From Pseudacidovorax sp. (GTDB lineage Bacteria; Pseudomonadota; Gammaproteobacteria; Burkholderiales; Burkholderiaceae_C), in NCBI RefSeq assembly GCF_017991995.1, contig NZ_JAGOPN010000003.1, forward strand, positions 62,001 to 126,000: a stretch of DNA of 64,000 nucleotides, read 5' to 3'. Below the pieces are notes generated by a model. It did not search any database, was not told the DNA's origin, and worked only from the letters and a program-made list of their open reading frames with translations. The position numbers and the translations under genes were made by a program. Numbering within the stretch: position 1 is the stretch's first letter; every line of letters starts with the position of its first letter. This document shows, one piece after another, positions 56,315-64,000 of the stretch.

Positions 56315-57004
56315 ATGCGAATCCTGTTGGTGGAAGACGATGCGACCCTGCGCGACGTGATGCTGCGCAGCCTGACCGATGCCGGACATCGGGTCGATGT
56401 GGCGGCGAGCATGGAGGAGGCCGATTACCTCTGGCGTGTGCAACCCTTCGATGCCGTGCTGCTGGACCTGAACCTGCCGGCCGGCCCCGGCCCCGGCAGC
56501 CCGCTGGGCAGCGGCCTGACCGTGCTGCGGCAGGCGCGCAGCCGCGGTGACCGTACGCCGGTGCTGGTCCTCACCGCCCGCAACCGCACCGACGAGCGCA
56601 TCGCCGGCCTGGACGCCGGCGCCGACGACTACCTCGGCAAACCCTTCGAACTGCCCGAAGTCGACGCCCGCCTGCGCGCCCTGGTGCGCCGCGCCCAGGG
56701 CACGGATGACGTCGCATTGGTCGGCCAGCTCAAGCTCGACCGCCGGGCGCGCCGTTTCTTCATCGGCAGTGCGCCGCTGGACCTGCCGGCCCGCGAATTC
56801 GAGGTGCTCTGGGAGCTCATGAGCCCGCCGGGCCACGCCGTCAGCAAGCGCGTGCTCTCCAACAAGCTCTCGAGCTTCGACGACGCGCTGGGCGACAACG
56901 CGCTGGAGGCCTTCATCTCGCGCCTGCGCAAGAAGCTGCTCGGCAGCGGTGCCGGCATCCGCACCCTGCGCGGCATCGGCTACCTGCTGGAAGGCGACGC
57001 TTGA
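56315..57004 (+). CDS. OmpR-family response regulator (TctD/QseB-like)
   Basis: This 229-residue regulator has a receiver domain with acidic Asp8/Asp9, phosphoacceptor Asp51 in VLLDLNLP, Thr87 and Lys109. A winged-helix DNA-binding domain follows (about 130-225). Between beta3 and alpha3, directly after the phosphoacceptor, there is an extra loop, AGPGPGSPLGS, about nine residues longer than in typical OmpR receivers. TAGCCT (56301-56306) is 8 nt before the ATG. The stop overlaps the kinase start by 4 bp (TTGA). Confidence 0.9.
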   Translation: MRILLVEDDATLRDVMLRSLTDAGHRVDVAASMEEADYLWRVQPFDAVLLDLNLPAGPGPGSPLGSGLTVLRQARSRGDRTPVLVLTARNRTDERIAGLDAGADDYLGKPFELPEVDARLRALVRRAQGTDDVALVGQLKLDRRARRFFIGSAPLDLPAREFEVLWELMSPPGHAVSKRVLSNKLSSFDDALGDNALEAFISRLRKKLLGSGAGIRTLRGIGYLLEGDA

Positions 57005-58440
57005 GCGCCCGGCCGGCCACCGCCGCGGCAGTTGCGGCGGCCGGGCATCGCCCGCGCCCGTCGCTGCGCGCGCGGGTGCTGCGGCAGGTGATGCTGCCGC
57101 TGGCCCTCACCTGGCTGGCCGGCACGGTGGTGGTGCTGACCATCTCCAACTATTTCGTGCGCCAGGCCTTCGACCGCGCACTGGTGGACGATGCCTACGC
57201 CATCGCCGCCAACATCCAGCCCCAGGGCCGGCCCGACGCGCAGTTGCAGCTCACGGCGCGCGAGATGACGACGCTGCTGTTCGACCAGCGGGAGACGGTG
57301 TACTTCGCCGTCCGTCGGCCCGACGGCAGCCTGCTTTCCGGCGAGCCGACGCTGCAGACGCCCTTCCTGGCCGACGGCGCGACCTGGCATCTGGCGGACG
57401 TGCGCTTCGCCGGCAAGCAATTGCGCGCCGTGGTCCTGCGCCATCCCGCCGGGACGGGCGACTTCACCGTGGTCGTGGCCCAGACGACCGGCTCGCGCAC
57501 GGCGCTGCTGCGGCGCTTGGCGCTCTATGCGACGCTGCCGCAGATCCTGCTGCTGGGCGTGCTCGCCTGGTGGCTGTGGCGTGGCATTGCGCGCGAGCTG
57601 GCCCCGCTGGGCGCGCTCCAGCAGGACCTGGGCCGGCGCGACGCCAGCGACCTCTCGCCGGTGATCGTGGGCGGCGACACACGCGAGGTCGCGCAATTGG
57701 GCGATGCCCTGAACGACCTGTTCGTCCGCCTGGACGGCAGCGTTCGGGCGCAGCGGGAGTTCGCCGGCAACGTGGCGCATGAGCTGCGCACGCCATTGGC
57801 CGGCATCCGCGCGCTGGCGCATTACGGCCTGGGCCATTCCGACCCGGGTGTCGCGCGCGAACAGTTGCAGCGCATCGCCGACAGCGAGGCGCGCGCCAGC
57901 CACCTGGTCGACCAGTTGCTCGCGCTGGCGCTGGCGGCCGAATCCGATGCCGTGCTGCAGCGTGAGCCGGTGGTGCTCGACGAACTGGCCCATGAGGCCG
58001 TGCTGCGCCACCTGACCCGTGCCGACGCCCGCGGCGTCGATCTGGGCGCCCGCGGCCTCGACGAGGCGCAGGAAAGCGGCGGCTTCACCATCAACGGCAG
58101 CGTGGCGCTGGTGGAGGGCATCCTCGACAACCTGATCGACAACGCCCTGCGCTACGGCGGCAGGACCGTGACCATCGAGTTGTCGAAGGAAGAGGTCGAT
58201 GGCGCGATGGTGCCCGTGCTCTCGGTGGCCGACGACGGACCCGGGATTCCCGAGGTGCAGCGGCAGGCGCTGATGCACCGCTGGGCCCAGGGCACCGACG
58301 GACGCAAGCTGGGCGAAGGGTCGGGCCTGGGCCTGTCCATCGTCGCCCGCTATGCGAAGCTGCTGGGCGCGCAGATGCGCCTGGCCGCCACGGCGAGTTC
58401 GGGCGGGCTGCGGGCGAGCATCCTGTTCACGACCCGCTGA
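57001..58440 (+). CDS. Sensor histidine kinase (TctE/QseC-like)
   Basis: This 479-residue kinase has membrane helices near 32-50 and 173-192, framing a periplasmic 2CSK_N-type sensor with AFDRALVDDAYAIAANI. It continues with a HAMP-like linker, the phosphoacceptor His260 in NVAHELRTPL, and an HATPase domain (N-box NLIDNALRYGG, DDGPGIP, GLGLSIV). The TTG start overlaps the regulator stop in TTGA. In the TctDE group the signal is tricarboxylates; no tctCBA transporter is visible here, so the signal remains open. Confidence 0.9.
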   Translation: MSARPATAAAVAAAGHRPRPSLRARVLRQVMLPLALTWLAGTVVVLTISNYFVRQAFDRALVDDAYAIAANIQPQGRPDAQLQLTAREMTTLLFDQRETVYFAVRRPDGSLLSGEPTLQTPFLADGATWHLADVRFAGKQLRAVVLRHPAGTGDFTVVVAQTTGSRTALLRRLALYATLPQILLLGVLAWWLWRGIARELAPLGALQQDLGRRDASDLSPVIVGGDTREVAQLGDALNDLFVRLDGSVRAQREFAGNVAHELRTPLAGIRALAHYGLGHSDPGVAREQLQRIADSEARASHLVDQLLALALAAESDAVLQREPVVLDELAHEAVLRHLTRADARGVDLGARGLDEAQESGGFTINGSVALVEGILDNLIDNALRYGGRTVTIELSKEEVDGAMVPVLSVADDGPGIPEVQRQALMHRWAQGTDGRKLGEGSGLGLSIVARYAKLLGAQMRLAATASSGGLRASILFTTR

Positions 58441-58557
58441 GCCGGCCGGCCATCACCGCCGTCGGTGCGCCGGGCCACCGCCTGCATCGACGGGCGCGCT
58501 GCTTCAACAGACCCGCGGCATGCATCCTGCGTGACCCGGACGACTTTCCGCTCTTCC

Positions 58558-60837
58558 ATGGACTCCCTGATCTCGATCGACGGCCTGCGCGGCCAATGGC
58601 GGCTGCTCTTCCAGCGCGCGCAACCCCTGCGCGTGCTGCTGGCGCTGGCCACGCTGATGGCCGGCGCACGGCTGGCTGGCCACCAGGATGCGGTGATCCC
58701 GCTCTTCCTCGGCACCATCGCCAGCGCGCTGGCCGAGACCGACGACAGCTGGCGCGGCCGTCTGCGTGCGCTCCTGGTGATGCTGGCCTGCTTCGCGGCC
58801 GTGGGCGCGGGGGTGCAGGCCCTGTTCGGCCTGTCGTGGGTCTTCATCGGCGTGTTCTGCCTGGCGGCCTTTGGCATCACCATGCTGGGCGCCATCGGCG
58901 CACGCTACAAGGCCATCGCCTATGGCACGTTGATCCTGGCGATGTACGCCACCATCAGCATGGAGCACGCCGTCGCGGCGCACGGCCCCGGCCACCACTG
59001 GCGCGAGCCGCTGCTGCTGGTGGCCGGCGCGGCCTGGTACGGGGCGATCTCGGTGCTGTGGTGCGCGCTGTTCCCTTCGCTGCCGGTGCAGGCCATGCTG
59101 GTGCGGGTCTATGGCGTGCTGGGCGAGTACGTGCGCTACAAGGCCTCGCTCTTCGAGCCGCTGCGCGGCGTGGACGTGCAGCGCAAGCGGCTGGCGCTGG
59201 CCGGGCTCAACGCGAAGGTGGTCGCCGCTCTCAACGATGCCAAGGAAGCCATCTTCTCGCGCCTCGGCCCGCGGGCGCCCACGGGCCGGCTCGCGCGCTA
59301 CCGCGGTCTCTACCTGATCGCGCAGGACGTGCACGAGCGCGCCAGTTCCTCGCACGAGGACTACAACGCGCTGGCCGAGGCCTTCTTCCACAGCGACCTG
59401 CTCTACCGTTGCCAGCGCGTGCTCTGGTTGCAGGGCGATGCGTGCAGCCAGTTGGCCCGGTCGGTGGAGCGGCGCGAGCCCTTCGTGATGGACGGCCAGA
59501 GCGTGCAGGCCCTGGCCGAACTGCGCAGCGCCATCGTGCATGCGCGTGCGACCGCAGGTGAAGAGGCGCAGCAACGGCTGCCCGCCATCGAGGCACTGGC
59601 GCGCAACCTGGCCCTGCTCGACGGGCAACTGGCCGGCGCCAGCGATACGGCGCATCCCTCGGCCCGGCTCGGCCGCACCGACATGAGCCTGTTCGACCGC
59701 TCGGCCCGCGACTGGCGCGATGCGCTGGCGCGCGTGCGCCGGCAGCTCACGCCCCGCTCGCCGCTGTTCCGCCATGCCGTGCGCCTGGCCGTCGCGCTGG
59801 CCGCCGGCTATGGCGTCATGCATGTGGTGCAGCTGCAGGAGGGCTACTGGATCATGCTGACCACGCTCTTCGTCTGCCAGCCCGGCTATGGCGAGACCAT
59901 CGCTCGCATGGGTCAGCGCGTGGCCGGCACGGCCCTCGGCGTGGTGGCGGGCTGGGCGCTGATCGACCTCTTTCCGCAGCCGCTGCTGCAGTCGGTGTTC
60001 GCCGTGGTGGCGGGCGTGGTGTTCTTTGCCAACCGCAGCACGCGCTACCTGCTGGCCACGGCGGCCATGACCTTGCTGGTGCTGATGTGCTTCAACCAGA
60101 TCACCGACAGCGCGCGCCTGATCGAGCCGCGGCTGATCGACACCGCCATTGGCAGCGTGATCGCCGGCCTGGCCGTGCTGCTGGTGCTGCCGCACTGGCA
60201 GGCCCGGCGCATCCACGAGATCGCCGCGCAGGCCATGCGCCAGCATGCGGCCTACCTGCGCCAGATCGCGAGCCAGTACGACAGTGGCGCACGCGACGAC
60301 CTGGCCTACCGGCTGGCGCGGCGCAACGCCCATAACGCCGACGCGGCGCTGTCCACGGCCGTGACCGAGATGTTCCGCGAGCCCGGCTTCGCCCGCCGCC
60401 GCGCAGGCGTGGCGGTGCGCTTCGTGATCCAGTCGCACACGCTGCTGAGCTACCTCTCGGCGCTCGGCGCGCACCGCGCCGCGGTGCCCGACGGCCCGCA
60501 GGTGGCGGTGCTGCGAGAGGCCGCCCAGCAGGCTGCCGCGGCGCTGGAACAGTTGGCGGCAGACGTCGAGGCGGGCCGGTTGGGTACGGCGCCGCCGCAC
60601 CCGGCGCGCGAAGCGCTGGCCGCCGGCGCCGAGACGGACGCCGGTCGCAACGTCCCCCAAGCGGACGAGGCCGACGAGGTGATGGCCCGCCTGCGGCTGA
60701 TGCGCACCGAGTTGCTGCTGGTGTGGGTGCAGATCGACGTGCTGCGTGCCCATGCCGCCGACTGGCTGGCGGTGGCCGACGCCGCGCCCGATCAGGCGGC
60801 CGAGGGGCGCGCGGGCGTGCCCGGCAGCCCAAACTGA
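58558..60837 (+). CDS. FUSC/YccS-family inner membrane transporter
   Basis: This 759-residue protein has two membrane blocks of about five to six helices each (about 25-170 and 410-560), each followed by a cytoplasmic helical part. This is the layout of YccS/YhfK and aromatic-acid exporter (FUSC) proteins. It has the FUSC-type repeat GYWIMLTTLFVCQPGYGET near 430-450. Its function is unassigned; aromatic or aryl polyene-type efflux is known for relatives. The ATG at 58558 is preferred to an in-frame start at 58465. Its last 46 bp overlap the convergent GlxA-type gene. Confidence 0.85.
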   Translation: MDSLISIDGLRGQWRLLFQRAQPLRVLLALATLMAGARLAGHQDAVIPLFLGTIASALAETDDSWRGRLRALLVMLACFAAVGAGVQALFGLSWVFIGVFCLAAFGITMLGAIGARYKAIAYGTLILAMYATISMEHAVAAHGPGHHWREPLLLVAGAAWYGAISVLWCALFPSLPVQAMLVRVYGVLGEYVRYKASLFEPLRGVDVQRKRLALAGLNAKVVAALNDAKEAIFSRLGPRAPTGRLARYRGLYLIAQDVHERASSSHEDYNALAEAFFHSDLLYRCQRVLWLQGDACSQLARSVERREPFVMDGQSVQALAELRSAIVHARATAGEEAQQRLPAIEALARNLALLDGQLAGASDTAHPSARLGRTDMSLFDRSARDWRDALARVRRQLTPRSPLFRHAVRLAVALAAGYGVMHVVQLQEGYWIMLTTLFVCQPGYGETIARMGQRVAGTALGVVAGWALIDLFPQPLLQSVFAVVAGVVFFANRSTRYLLATAAMTLLVLMCFNQITDSARLIEPRLIDTAIGSVIAGLAVLLVLPHWQARRIHEIAAQAMRQHAAYLRQIASQYDSGARDDLAYRLARRNAHNADAALSTAVTEMFREPGFARRRAGVAVRFVIQSHTLLSYLSALGAHRAAVPDGPQVAVLREAAQQAAAALEQLAADVEAGRLGTAPPHPAREALAAGAETDAGRNVPQADEADEVMARLRLMRTELLLVWVQIDVLRAHAADWLAVADAAPDQAAEGRAGVPGSPN

Positions 60838-61853
60838 TGCCAGGCCCGGCGCAACTGCGTGTCCGTGCCGAAGCCCGAGGCCTCGGCCGCCTGGGTCACG
60901 CTGGCGCCGGCGCCGATGGCCTGCCGCGCCTTTTCGAGCCGCAAGCGCCGCAGGTAGGTCAGGGGCGCCACGCCGGCATGCTGGACGAACAGGCGTGTCA
61001 GGTGCCGTGGTGAGGTGTGGGCCAGGGCGGCCATGCCCGGCACAGTCCAGCCGGCCTGGGGCGCCTCGCTCACTGCGTCCTGCACGCGGTGCACCACGGC
61101 ATGCAGGTGATGGCGGTGGGCCAGGAAGGGCGAGAGTTCCGGATCCTGCGGGCCGCGCCGTAGCGGCATCACCATCGTCTGCGCCACCTGGGCTGCCAGC
61201 GCTTCGCCGCACAGCGTGCCGATGCGGTGCAGCACGAGGTCGATGCCGGTGGTCACGCCGGCGCTGCTGAAGACGGGCGCGTCGAGCACGAAGACCCGGT
61301 TGGCCACCACCTCGCAGGCCGGTTCGCTGGCCTTCAGTTCATCGAGGTGATGGTGGTGCGTGGTGGCGCGCCGGCCCGCCAGCAGGCCCGCGTGGGCCGC
61401 GAGCAGGGCGCCGCCGCAGATGGTCAACAGCTCCAGTTGGCCGGCTTCCAGACGCTGGCCGCGCAGCCAGTGCAGCAGATGACGCGCCTCGGGTGTGTCG
61501 ACGTCGATGTGTCGCCCGGGCAGGCCCACCAGCACGAGCCAGGTCGCCCGCCCATCCCAGGCGCCGGGCAGCGGCATGAGGCCCGCCAGCTGCACGCCAA
61601 CGGAGCTGCGCAGTTCGGGCTGGGCAGCGGCGAACTCCACCTCGAAACGCAACGGCCGGCCGCTGGCCTCGAGCAGCCGGTTGGCGATGCGCAGCGCCTC
61701 GGCGGGCCCGGCCCAGTCCAGCGCCAGGCTGTCGGGCAGCAGGGCAAAGACGACGCGGATGATGGTGTGCGCTTCCTGCGGCTGGCGCGCCGGTGCTGTT
61801 GCGGCCGTGGTTGCGGCGCGTACGTGCGTGGGCGCGGCCGGACGGTCGCTCAT
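60792..61853 (-). CDS. GlxA-family regulator (DJ-1/PfpI domain plus AraC helix-turn-helix)
   Basis: This 353-residue protein has an N-terminal DJ-1/PfpI-like domain (about 32-210) with the nucleophile-elbow Cys in LLTICGGALL. The C-terminal AraC-type double helix-turn-helix (about 245-345) contains LARLFVQHAGVAPLTYLRRLRLEKARQ in pieces. GlxA-type proteins (e.g. GbdR, CdhR) sense metabolites and activate catabolic operons. It overlaps the ABM gene by 4 bp, so it probably controls its own operon with the ABM and isochorismatase genes. It overlaps the FUSC gene tail by 46 bp on the opposite strand. Confidence 0.9.
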   Translation of the reverse strand: MSDRPAAPTHVRAATTAATAPARQPQEAHTIIRVVFALLPDSLALDWAGPAEALRIANRLLEASGRPLRFEVEFAAAQPELRSSVGVQLAGLMPLPGAWDGRATWLVLVGLPGRHIDVDTPEARHLLHWLRGQRLEAGQLELLTICGGALLAAHAGLLAGRRATTHHHHLDELKASEPACEVVANRVFVLDAPVFSSAGVTTGIDLVLHRIGTLCGEALAAQVAQTMVMPLRRGPQDPELSPFLAHRHHLHAVVHRVQDAVSEAPQAGWTVPGMAALAHTSPRHLTRLFVQHAGVAPLTYLRRLRLEKARQAIGAGASVTQAAEASGFGTDTQLRRAWHQFGLPGTPARPSAA

Positions 61854-62221
61854 GGCCGGCCGCTGCCATAGGCCCGTTCGACGCAGGCCACGCGCAGTTC
61901 GAAGGCCGTGTACCAGCGGCTGCGGCCCTGCTCGCGGGCGGCGGCGTGCTCGGCATGGTGGCGCCAGGCGGCGATCGCCTCCTCGCTGGCCCAGTACGAG
62001 ACCGTGATGCCGAAGCCATCGGCGCCGCGTGCGCTTTCCACGCCCAGGAAGCCGGGCTGCGCCGCCGCCAGCTCGACCATGCGGTCGGCGGCCTCGGCGT
62101 AGCCGTCGTCGTCATGCCCAGCACTTCGCTGGGAGGAAAAGATGACGGCGTAGCAGGTGCCGTCGGGCAGGTGCGCAAAGGGGCTGGCGTTCGGGGTCGT
62201 CATGGAGGGGGTCCGGGACAT
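61850..62221 (-). CDS. Antibiotic biosynthesis monooxygenase (ABM) domain protein
   Basis: This 123-residue ferredoxin-like ABM-fold protein has CYAVIFSSQRS near 23-33, RMVELAAAQPGFLGVES in the central helix-strand, and YWASEEAIAAWR near 75-86. Members are small cofactor-free oxygenases or heme-degrading/detox enzymes; the substrate is unknown. The ATG at 62219-62221 is preceded by GAGG; a downstream ATG at 62203 lacks this. It overlaps the GlxA-type gene by 4 bp. Confidence 0.82.
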   Translation of the reverse strand: MSRTPSMTTPNASPFAHLPDGTCYAVIFSSQRSAGHDDDGYAEAADRMVELAAAQPGFLGVESARGADGFGITVSYWASEEAIAAWRHHAEHAAAREQGRSRWYTAFELRVACVERAYGSGRP

Positions 62222-62299
62222 GTGCCCTCGGCGCGCCGTCGCCTGGAGGGCGCAGCGCGGGGCGCCGGGCGTCGAGGTCAGCCTGCGATTCTGTGCGCT

Positions 62300-62872
62300 T
62301 CAGGCCGTTTCGAGCGCGGGCAGACGTGCGAGGGCCTGCGCCGCGCTGCACACCTGCGCGAATCGGCCCTGCAACACGGTGGCCGTCCGGGCCTTGATCT
62401 GCACGGCCGTCAGCGGCTGGCCATCGGGCTGGACCATGTCGAAGGTGAGCGTGGCGTCCAGCGCATAGTCCACCTGCCAGCCGAGATCGCTGGCGTGGCG
62501 TGTCGTCGTCTCGCAGCATTGCTCGGTGCGGATGCCGCTGACGATCAGCCGGCGGACGCCCTGCTGCGTGAGCCAGACGTCGAGCCCGGTGCCCACCAGC
62601 GCGCTGTGCCGGTGCTTGACGAAGGTGGCGTCGGCGGCGAAGTCGGCCAGGCCGTCGAAGGGGCGGACGTGGCCGCTCTCCTCGGCGAAAGGGTTGGCGG
62701 CATCGTGCGGGCCGTCGACGTGGTAGATCCTGACGATGGGCACGCCGGCCTCGCGGCAGCCTGCGATCAGCGCGTTCTGCGCGGCCAGCCACGCGGAAAC
62801 GTCGTCGGGACGGTAGAAGGGGCGGTGGAGAAAGGACGCCTGGGCGTCGATCACGAGCAGGGCGGTGGTCAT
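62300..62872 (-). CDS. Isochorismatase-family cysteine hydrolase
   Basis: This 190-residue hydrolase has the catalytic triad typical of the superfamily: Asp9 in LLVIDAQ, Lys86 in FVKHRHSAL and Cys119 in GIRTEQC, the last followed by a second Cys. Members hydrolyse amides or isochorismate-like ethers; which one is not clear here. It is 78 bp upstream of the ABM gene and probably in the same operon. The ATG at 62870-62872 is chosen as it starts the first strand. Confidence 0.88.
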   Translation of the reverse strand: MTTALLVIDAQASFLHRPFYRPDDVSAWLAAQNALIAGCREAGVPIVRIYHVDGPHDAANPFAEESGHVRPFDGLADFAADATFVKHRHSALVGTGLDVWLTQQGVRRLIVSGIRTEQCCETTTRHASDLGWQVDYALDATLTFDMVQPDGQPLTAVQIKARTATVLQGRFAQVCSAAQALARLPALETA

Positions 62873-62996
62873 GGCTGCTTCCGGTCTGGGCGTTGAGGAA
62901 GCCTGCATTGTTCGGAGCGCCGCGCCCTGCGTCCGCACCGGCTGCGCCCGCTTTCGATCGGAATCGGACATCGGCAGGTCGCGCCCCGTGCCTGCC

Positions 62997-64000
62997 TCAG
63001 ACCAGCTTCGCCGCCTCCAGCTCCTTCTTGAGGTAGGCGTAGAACAGCGGCGCCGCCACCAGCCCGGCCGGCCCGAAGACGGTTTCGGCCACGAACATCA
63101 CCGACAGCAACTCCCACACCGCCATGTGGGTGCGCTTGCCGACCACCTTGGCGTTGATGACGTACTCGGCCTTGTGGATCAGGATCAGGAAGACCAGACA
63201 GGCCGCCGCCGTGAGCGGCGACACCGACAGCCCCACCAGGGTCAGCACCACGTTGCACAGCAGGTTGCCCACGATGGGCACCAGCCCCGCCACGAAGGTG
63301 AAGGTGATCAGCACGGGCGTGTAGGGCAGCCGCGTGTCCCACAGCGGCAGTACCAGCAACAGGAAGGTGGCCGTGAGGGCGGTGTTGAAGCTGGCGATCC
63401 AGAACTGGGCCGCCACGATCTGCTTGAAGGCCAGGCCGAAAGTGGTGATGCGCTGGTGAAGTGCGGCAGCCAGGGGGCGGCGGTGGAGCGGCGGTAGCGC
63501 GACGGCGGCCAGGCCGCCGACGATCAGGCCCACGTAGCCGTGCAGCACGGCGTTGAGCCAGGCCCGGCCGGCCAGGGCGAGCGTGCCCGCTTCGTTGCGC
63601 AGGTAGTTGGCCACCATGCGCTGGACGTCGTCGGCCGCCGCCGGCAGCGAAGCGGCCAGCTCGGGCGGCAGCTTCTGGCGCAGTTCCAGGATGGTGCGGG
63701 CGATGTAGTCGAGCAGTCCGCGGTACTGCTGCGGCGCCTCCACCACGTATTCGCGCGCCTGCGACACACCCAGCGCCAGCAGCGCCAGCGGGCCCAGCAC
63801 CACCAGCAGGATCGCCACGGCCTTGATGATCGATTCGACCCGCGCCCGCGCGCGGGGCGGCAGCCGCCGATGTGCCCACTGCACCGTGAGGCGCGTGAAC
63901 CAGCGCGTGAACAGAAAGCCCACGCAGGCGCACAGCAGGCCCACCAGCAGATGGCTGAGCAGGATGCCCAACAGGCCCAGCCCCATCAGCAGGTAGCTGG
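62997..64000 (-). CDS. AI-2E/PerM family transporter (5' end may lie outside window)
   Basis: About 330 residues are visible. Membrane helices appear at both ends and a central region (about 70-140) has the family's amphipathic helix. The C-terminal block with FVAGLVPIVGNLLC and KVVGKRTHM (about 240-295) is the AI-2E (PerM) signature. The family includes the TqsA AI-2 exporter and Na+/H+-type members. An ATG lies at 63984-63986, but the frame stays open to the window edge, so the true start may be upstream. Confidence 0.85.
   Translation of the reverse strand, partial: SYLLMGLGLLGILLSHLLVGLLCACVGFLFTRWFTRLTVQWAHRRLPPRARARVESIIKAVAILLVVLGPLALLALGVSQAREYVVEAPQQYRGLLDYIARTILELRQKLPPELAASLPAAADDVQRMVANYLRNEAGTLALAGRAWLNAVLHGYVGLIVGGLAAVALPPLHRRPLAAALHQRITTFGLAFKQIVAAQFWIASFNTALTATFLLLVLPLWDTRLPYTPVLITFTFVAGLVPIVGNLLCNVVLTLVGLSVSPLTAAACLVFLILIHKAEYVINAKVVGKRTHMAVWELLSVMFVAETVFGPAGLVAAPLFYAYLKKELEAAKLV

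Overview
The window is chromosomal, strongly GC-rich DNA (third codon positions mostly G or C) from a betaproteobacterium, most likely a Comamonadaceae member of the Burkholderiales. The pointers are gene order (recO-pdxJ-acpS; leuC-leuD-leuB-asd-fimV-truA-trpF-trpB-trpA-accD; sdhCDAB-sdhE-gltA next to a GntR regulator and mdh), a class II LysRS, a large FimV with LysM, and DUF3579. These placements come from recognising protein families by eye, not from a search. I saw no tRNA, rRNA, CRISPR array, prophage or intact insertion sequence; apart from short AT-rich repeats the region looks like core genome.

Layout. 1-3157 (+): end of recO, pdxJ, acpS, nagZ and a DUF167 protein. 3196-6222: lysS and a LON-domain protein (-), then a YggT membrane protein (+). 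6283-10860 (-): a PepSY/flavodoxin/FNR reductase and a TonB-dependent siderophore receptor behind a Fur-box-like palindrome. 11028-24926 (-): accD, trpA, trpB, trpF, truA, fimV, asd, leuB, leuD, leuC, a LysR regulator and an entericidin lipoprotein. 25098-30198 (-): gltA, sdhE, sdhB, sdhA, sdhD, sdhC. 31141-42641: gntR (-) divergent from mdh, then tam, a CitE-like lyase, an MliC-like secreted protein and acnB (+); a split-barrel FMN protein and an XRE regulator (-); a small membrane protein and acnA (+). 42866-45324 (+): feoA, feoB and a Cys-rich membrane protein behind a second Fur-like site. 45389-49949: an FAD monooxygenase, kynA, an aromatic aminotransferase, a RidA protein and kynB. 50050-53502: a Cys-cluster protein, argF, argD, DUF3579 and rpsT. 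53668-60837 (+): murJ, a SirB1-like protein, a two-component pair and an FUSC transporter. 60792-64000 (-): a GlxA-type regulator, an ABM protein, an isochorismatase-type hydrolase and an AI-2E transporter cut by the window edge.

How it fits together: much of the window is central metabolism. It holds a nearly complete set for the citrate-aconitate-malate-succinate part of the TCA cycle, with trans-aconitate handling, the ends of the Leu, Trp and Arg pathways, and asd for the aspartate family. Two separate iron-import modules (ferric siderophore and ferrous Feo) carry Fur-like sites.

The most notable signal is upstream of asd. A 33-codon frame (20018-20119, -) has no Shine-Dalgarno and a TACAAT -10-like box 8 nt before its ATG. 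It ends in a run of Thr, Ile and Lys codons, which are end products of the pathway that Asd feeds, and is followed by three mutually exclusive stems before asd. It looks like an attenuation-type leader comparable in logic to thrL, but controlling asd and apparently translated from a leaderless transcript.
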